In this document: positions 58,714-64,000 of the stretch, one piece after another
Numbering within the stretch: the first letter of the stretch is position 1
Layout of the letters: each line of letters starts with the position of its first letter
Virus record (IMG/VR): IMGVR_UViG_3300033153_009093
Coordinates: 1 to 64,000 of that record
DNA length: 64,000 nt
Reading direction: 5' to 3' (one strand)
Source of the DNA: a virus
The notes under the pieces: model-generated
The model's input: the letters and a program-made list of their open reading frames with translations, nothing else
Told to the model about the DNA's origin: nothing
The model's database searches: none
Translations under genes and position numbers: made by a program

Positions 58714-61700
58714 ATGGACTCTACTATATTAAACAATACAACAGTATATGCCGTAAATTGTAATGAGATTTATAATTATTCTCCAAAAAGAAAAATCGAA
58801 GTAATTAATGATAATAATAATTTATCTCCTTATGATAAAAACTTCACATATTTAGTAACGTTTCACCCTATAAGTCCATACTCTTAGGATCAAACGGGTA
58901 CCGATCATTTATCACCTAATGATATAAAATGTATAGATACTAATTTTGTAAACGTTGAAGATTATCATTATTTGAATAATGATGCGTTTGAATAGTGGAA
59001 TGATTCAACAGAGTCTTTATATCCTATTTTAAATTATGATACCACATGCAATTACAATAATGCTTCATTAAACACTGGAGATTTTTTAAATTGTTTTTCA
59101 TTATTTATCTATAAAAAGAAACTACATTAGGTGATAAATGATAGTACATCATATCCGGCATTAGTTCATTGTAAAATTGATTTGGATGATATAGAGTTGC
59201 AACATCATAAATATTATCATACAATATTAACCAGAAATGATAATATTTACACTATGCATTTAATTCTCGATAAATATTCTTTGTTTTCCACTTATGACCC
59301 TGAACATATTTATAGATTGCCATATGAAAGACATAATACATCTACAGATAAAATATCTGATGATATAACCACAATAGAAGCTGACACCATTGCTAATGTC
59401 GCAATAGTTAATACAAATGAAGAATATGCTATTGATTTTACATATGATAATAATGAAAGATATATAGAATTTACATTAGATGAAACTTGCGATTTAGTAA
59501 TAGAACTATTACCAGACGAAAGGCATAAACATATGAGCTGTCAGGTAGATGAACATTATAGTCCTATTAACTCTACTTCATATGGAGGTATTGGGTTAGA
59601 TGGTCATAATTAGAGTTCTATAACAAATATCGATACTTTAATTGATGAAGAAACAAATAATATCTCAAAATCTTCCGAAAGTGGCAGATTTACTACATTT
59701 TTAAATTTATCACCCGGTAAATATAAATTTATAATATATGTCCCTTTTAATTATGAAAACTATCCTGATGTAGCATTTTAGGAATATAGTTTTTATAATA
59801 CTAATACTGACTATAATTCATTTTATAATAAGCCCGAAAGTGTATCTTTTAAAATATATAAAGAAAATAAAAAAGAAAATAGCTATTTTAATTGGAATTA
59901 TAATTATAAAACTGATACTGTTATTTTATCAGAAAATATCAATATATCTGAAATAATAAATGATAATAAATTAGTTTATGGTTATTTAGAAAGATATCCT
60001 CAAAATATACTAAATAATAATTTATTATATAAAAATTCTTTTAAAGGTTATATTACTGAAACTTCATATTATAGAGATCAAGTATATTTAAGAAAATTTA
60101 ATAATACTATACCATTTAACAGTTTTCAATATATAACCGATTATACCGCTTCTTATAATGAAAATTTAAATCAATATAATTTAATTAGACCTGATTTTGA
60201 AAATATTATTAATAACCCTGACACCGAAACACCTTTTTCAAATCAAAATAATATGAAAGCTGTAATCAATAATAATAATAAAATACCTTTAAAATCTTAT
60301 TTTAATATTATTGAAAATAGTAATTATTCAACAGAATATAATGTTACTTAGGCAAGGCATATCTACGGGGCGGATGAAGATGAATGTTCAATGCCAAGAG
60401 TCGAATATTTTACAAATTTTATCATTGATGACATTATTTTAATAGATGAAAGTGTAATAGATACTAATATAATAAATAATGCATCTAATAAAATTACACA
60501 TATAGAATATCCCAGAACGATTGATTCAAGTTCAAATATCGAATATACCGGCAATGACATTGTTATTAATAACAAAACATTATTAATATTTACATTTGAT
60601 ATTATGAAAAATTTAATTTCCTCTAATGGTTATACTGTATATGATCAGACAAAATTTTTAATGACATCAAATTATATATTAGAAGAATATGATGAAAATA
60701 AAACATATCAATCGTATATTGATAGTACTGACAATTACATTCAACCGATAGATTTAACTATCAACGGTTTAAAGAAATTAGATATTTTAAATTCTTTAAA
60801 CAATTATATTAATACTGTTAAGGATTCTACAAATAATTTATTTGTAACAAAATTTATTATTCAATGTTTTCGAGATTCAAGATATATGTTTATGTATAAA
60901 ATATCCAATAAAACATTATTAACAGATCGAAATAATTATTATGATTATCAATTAGATGGTAAATGCATTACTTCATCTGATTTGTTTAATCCTGTATTTG
61001 ATAATATTATATCGCCTTATCATACGAATTTTGATTATAGGATGTCATTTTCTCCTTCCTATATATCAGGATATTAGTATACAAAAAAACCTGAAAGATA
61101 GAAAGGTTTTACAGGTAATCATTATGTATATAATGGATTTTATTATTCAACAGAGGTGTAGGAAGGAGAAAAAACTATAGTATTATTATATTCTAATGAT
61201 TTATATGATGAGGATTTTGATCCAGTTCCATTAGATAAAATTTATAAATTAACTACACCTGATTATTTGTCAACCTCTTAGGATGATATTTATTTAAATA
61301 ATTTAAGTTATGATGAAATACATATAACAGATTTAAATAAAACAGTATATCTAAAAATGAAAGTGGATGATTATATTAATAAATATGGAAATTTACTTTC
61401 AAAATATATAGAAAGCGAACTATATGAAGATGGAACAGTATTAGCTAATTTTTCTTATGATCCAAATAAACATTATTATATTGAATTATATGACTCAACT
61501 ATTAATGATAATATTGTAGTAGGTGATTTTTAGCATTTTCAGGGGTCAAAAAAAACTAGAATTCCAAATTATGAAATAACCGAAGTTGATAGCACAACGT
61601 ATAAAGTAGATTATACCAATGTAAATACTAACGATATAAATTTATATATTGCATTAGATTTCACTGATCCTATATCTGATAAAAGTAAATTAAATTAGGC

Positions 61701-62085
61701 ATTAGCGTTATTTGAATATGGTCATAATTTTGAGATGGAAAATGGTTATTGTCATACATTACCTACAATAAAAACTGATGGTAAAAAAGATTTATTTCAA
61801 TTAAAATATGAAGAAGAATTTAATGATTATTAGGCATTTTATTAGTAGTACCCTTTAATAAAGCATGATATTGTTTCAAGGCAAAATGATTATAGTAATT
61901 CATATATGTACAATTTAATAGAATAGTATAATTATGAAATTGGAAATTCTTCTATAGGTTCCTATGATGATACATATAATGAATTTGTGATAACAGCATA
62001 GTCTACTTAGGGTTATATAGATTAGTTTTTTTCTAAAATAAACGTTGTTTATGATAACGATAAACGAATTATTACAGATTTTTAA
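58714..62085 (+). CDS. Giant recoded tail-type protein (about 22 TAG)
   Basis: An 1123-residue protein, ATG 58714 to TAA 62083-62085, two TGG (one directly after a TAG, FE-TAG-WND). TAG is dense near the C-terminus (ITA-TAG-ST-TAG-GYID-TAG-FFSK; AFY-TAG-TAG-YPL). Composition is Asp/Asn/Tyr/Thr/Ser-rich with no recognised domain. Likely fibre or baseplate component. Confidence 0.62.
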
Positions 62086-62107
62086 TAAAAAATTAAATGG
62101 TTTTTAA

Positions 62108-64000
62108 ATGAAAAATTTAAGAAATATTCCTTCAAATATATATTTTTCAAATTTATTATCTGATATAGAAAATAAAGATTGTACCTCTGTATTTAAACTA
62201 AATAATAAAAATTATTTAGATATAACTATTCCTGTTTCCGAATTATTGCAAAATAATAATAAAGCGATAACTAATAGGCATATTCCTATACAAGATGACA
62301 ATACTTATAATGCCTTTTATCAATATTATAATTATACTGACAATGATATAAAAGCAATCCCTGACATAAAAAATGAATATCCGGTCACTTCTTAGTATCC
62401 TGAGAATCATTCTGATTAGGTAGGGTCGGATGGTACTATTGCAATTGATATGAAAGACTATCCGGTTGATAATTTAGAATTGACATTGTATAATAGTTAT
62501 AATACGGTACCTAAAGAATAGTAGGATGATAGTCCACAAAATTATATATCCACATTAAGAAATATATCAGGAGCGGAAACTTTAAATGGTTTTAAAATTG
62601 TAAATGATAGTTCCTTTGATACTCATAGTAAATTAGCAAATTATGATTATTAGGTTAATAAATATTCTTATAGCTATACTTATAATAATATGTATAATCC
62701 AGTAAATCTTTATGAATTAGAACCGGGGTATTTTGATATATCATGTTCTAGTTACGCAATGAAGAATCATATATCAAAGTAGGATGAAGAAGGTTTATAT
62801 ATTTATTATAAACTTATTGACACTAAAGAAATAAGTAAAAATAATGATATTTTTGAATAGGATATTTCTTATAATTTTAATGATAAACAGTAGATAAATA
62901 CTATTCAAGGATTTTTATATAACTTTAAATAGTATGCAGTTGATGAAAGTAGAATTTCTACTCCTGTATATGATAGAAATTATTATGGCACATTTAATTA
63001 TCTCCATTGTGATACTTCGTATTTTTTAAATGATTATAATGAAGATACTGATCATTTTGATGAGGTAATTTTAACAGCATATTCATTTAACGAAACATTA
63101 AATGAATAGATACCTATAGGAAATCGTAGTTTATTTTCCCCTGATGTAATTGATTTAGAAAAATTATTACCAATTAAACCAACATATACAAATAAAATAA
63201 AACTGACTATAACTCAAAAATATACATTTGATGGAGTTGAAACTGACAATACTGCATTACTTGACGATATCGTTTTTAAGAATATAAATGGCGAATTGAT
63301 AAATGAAAAGTATGCGGTAGATAAAATTACCAATACATTACAATATAAAAGATGTGCAGCATGTAGTAAATTTTTACCCGGCTTTAATATTGATTTATTG
63401 AATAATAATAAAAGTGTATTTCATACTCAATATGATAATAAAACATTTGCCCGTTTCAAAGATTATGAAATAGTAGTACCTTTCACCTCTTTTATTACAG
63501 AAAGATTATTTATAAAAGATAATGATTATTATCCCTATTTATATGATGTAAATTATAATGATAATAATTTACAATTTTATGTAAACTCAGATAGTTACAA
63601 ACATAGTGATATTTTATATAAAGGTATTAATAATATAGATGTATTATTAGTAACTTACGATTATAATAATATTATAGATTACAATGATTCAACTATTATA
63701 GAGTCCTACAATTATAATAATATTAATAATAAAATTATTTCTGATTTCACAACAGATATCAGTTCCGTTATTGATAATTATTTTATTAATATTAGATTAA
63801 ATTATCAACAGAGTATAGAAAACATTGTAAATTTTATGACTAAACTAAACTATTATACTGATGTATATAATAATTATGATTATGATTTTAAAATACCTCA
63901 AATAAATAGTATTACGGCAATTAAAAGAATTCTTACATATAAATATGACAATGACTCAACAGTGACAAAAGAAATAACAAAGGAAAATACTAATAATATT
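62108..64000 (+). CDS. Recoded tail-type protein, runs off the window
   Basis: At least 631 codons with many TAGs and no TGG that I found. Contexts include LNE-TAG-IPIGN, IFE-TAG-DISY, NFK-TAG-YAVDE and SK-TAG-DEEGLY. It has the YP...H..-TAG-[IV]-G unit shared with the gene at 54775, so the two may be related fibre modules. The 3' end is outside the window. Confidence 0.6.

Noticed and set aside
21386-64000. Default assignment TAG=Gln (genetic code 15)
   Set aside because: Kept as the main alternative but not preferred: TGG is depleted in TAG genes, TAG falls in Trp motifs, and CAA/CAG remain at normal levels in those genes.

Overview
This window looks like part of a large, very AT-rich tailed bacteriophage genome, probably a myovirus-like phage of a Gram-negative host. 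It carries a T4-like head block (prohead protease, scaffold, gp23-like capsid protein), a terminase, family B DNA polymerase sequence and many short overlapping phage genes. Canonical sigma70 promoters (TTGACA, 17 bp, TATAAT-like), a CCA-adding enzyme of the gammaproteobacterial HD-domain type and spanin-like lysis genes point to a proteobacterial host; this is inference.

The most important feature is stop-codon recoding. No gene I could define ends in TAG; all end in TAA or TGA. About 23 genes can only be read as full-length proteins if in-frame TAG is sense: terminase, protease, scaffold, capsid, lysis genes and all the large tail-like genes. The obvious guess would be TAG=Gln (genetic code 15). 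The sequence argues for TAG=Trp instead. TAG falls at Trp positions of known motifs, for example Y-D-G-T-N-TAG in a fibre-like protein and the GH-TAG-H-x-I-P and E-TAG-Y segments of the terminase. TAG-bearing genes are almost devoid of TGG (0 in the 603-codon terminase), while TAG-free genes use TGG at about 1.3%. No suppressor tRNA was seen in the window, so this remains an inference.

Layout. (1) 0.25-6.8 kb, plus strand: small accessory genes (heptapeptide-repeat protein, radical SAM enzyme, NUMOD4/HNH-like protein, ParB-like protein). (2) 6.8-15.4 kb, minus strand: an RNA-repair cassette (Hen1 methyltransferase fused to a T4 PseT-type kinase-phosphatase, plus a Pnkp-type ligase), a lipoprotein, two radical SAM proteins and a PAPS-reductase-like protein, fed by a divergent promoter at about 15.45 kb. 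(3) 15.5-21.4 kb, plus: methyltransferase with a DUF4942-like region, ATP-grasp protein, NAD-dependent DNA ligase. (4) 21.4-24.8 kb: two minus-strand virion-type genes and the large terminase. (5) 24.8-27.7 kb: CCA-adding enzyme, a divergent promoter pair and small genes. (6) 27.8-32.2 kb, plus: prohead protease, scaffold, capsid. (7) 32.2-37.9 kb, mostly minus: APS kinase-like protein, lysis cassette, fibre-like proteins. (8) 37.9-44.6 kb, minus: YqeY-like protein, two methyltransferases, an EDxHD-type homing endonuclease directly behind a family B DNA polymerase that stops just before motif C. (9) 44.7-47.2 kb, plus: small genes and an SF1 helicase. (10) 47.2-64 kb: seven very large recoded structural genes, two minus and five plus, the last running off the window.

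How the genes fit together. Replication, repair and RNA-metabolism genes are TAG-free; head, tail and lysis genes are TAG-rich. This fits a temporal switch in which late proteins need a phage-supplied suppressor tRNA. The CCA-adding enzyme, RNA-repair cassette and YqeY-like protein are all tRNA-related and would be consistent with a phage that maintains and protects its own tRNAs.
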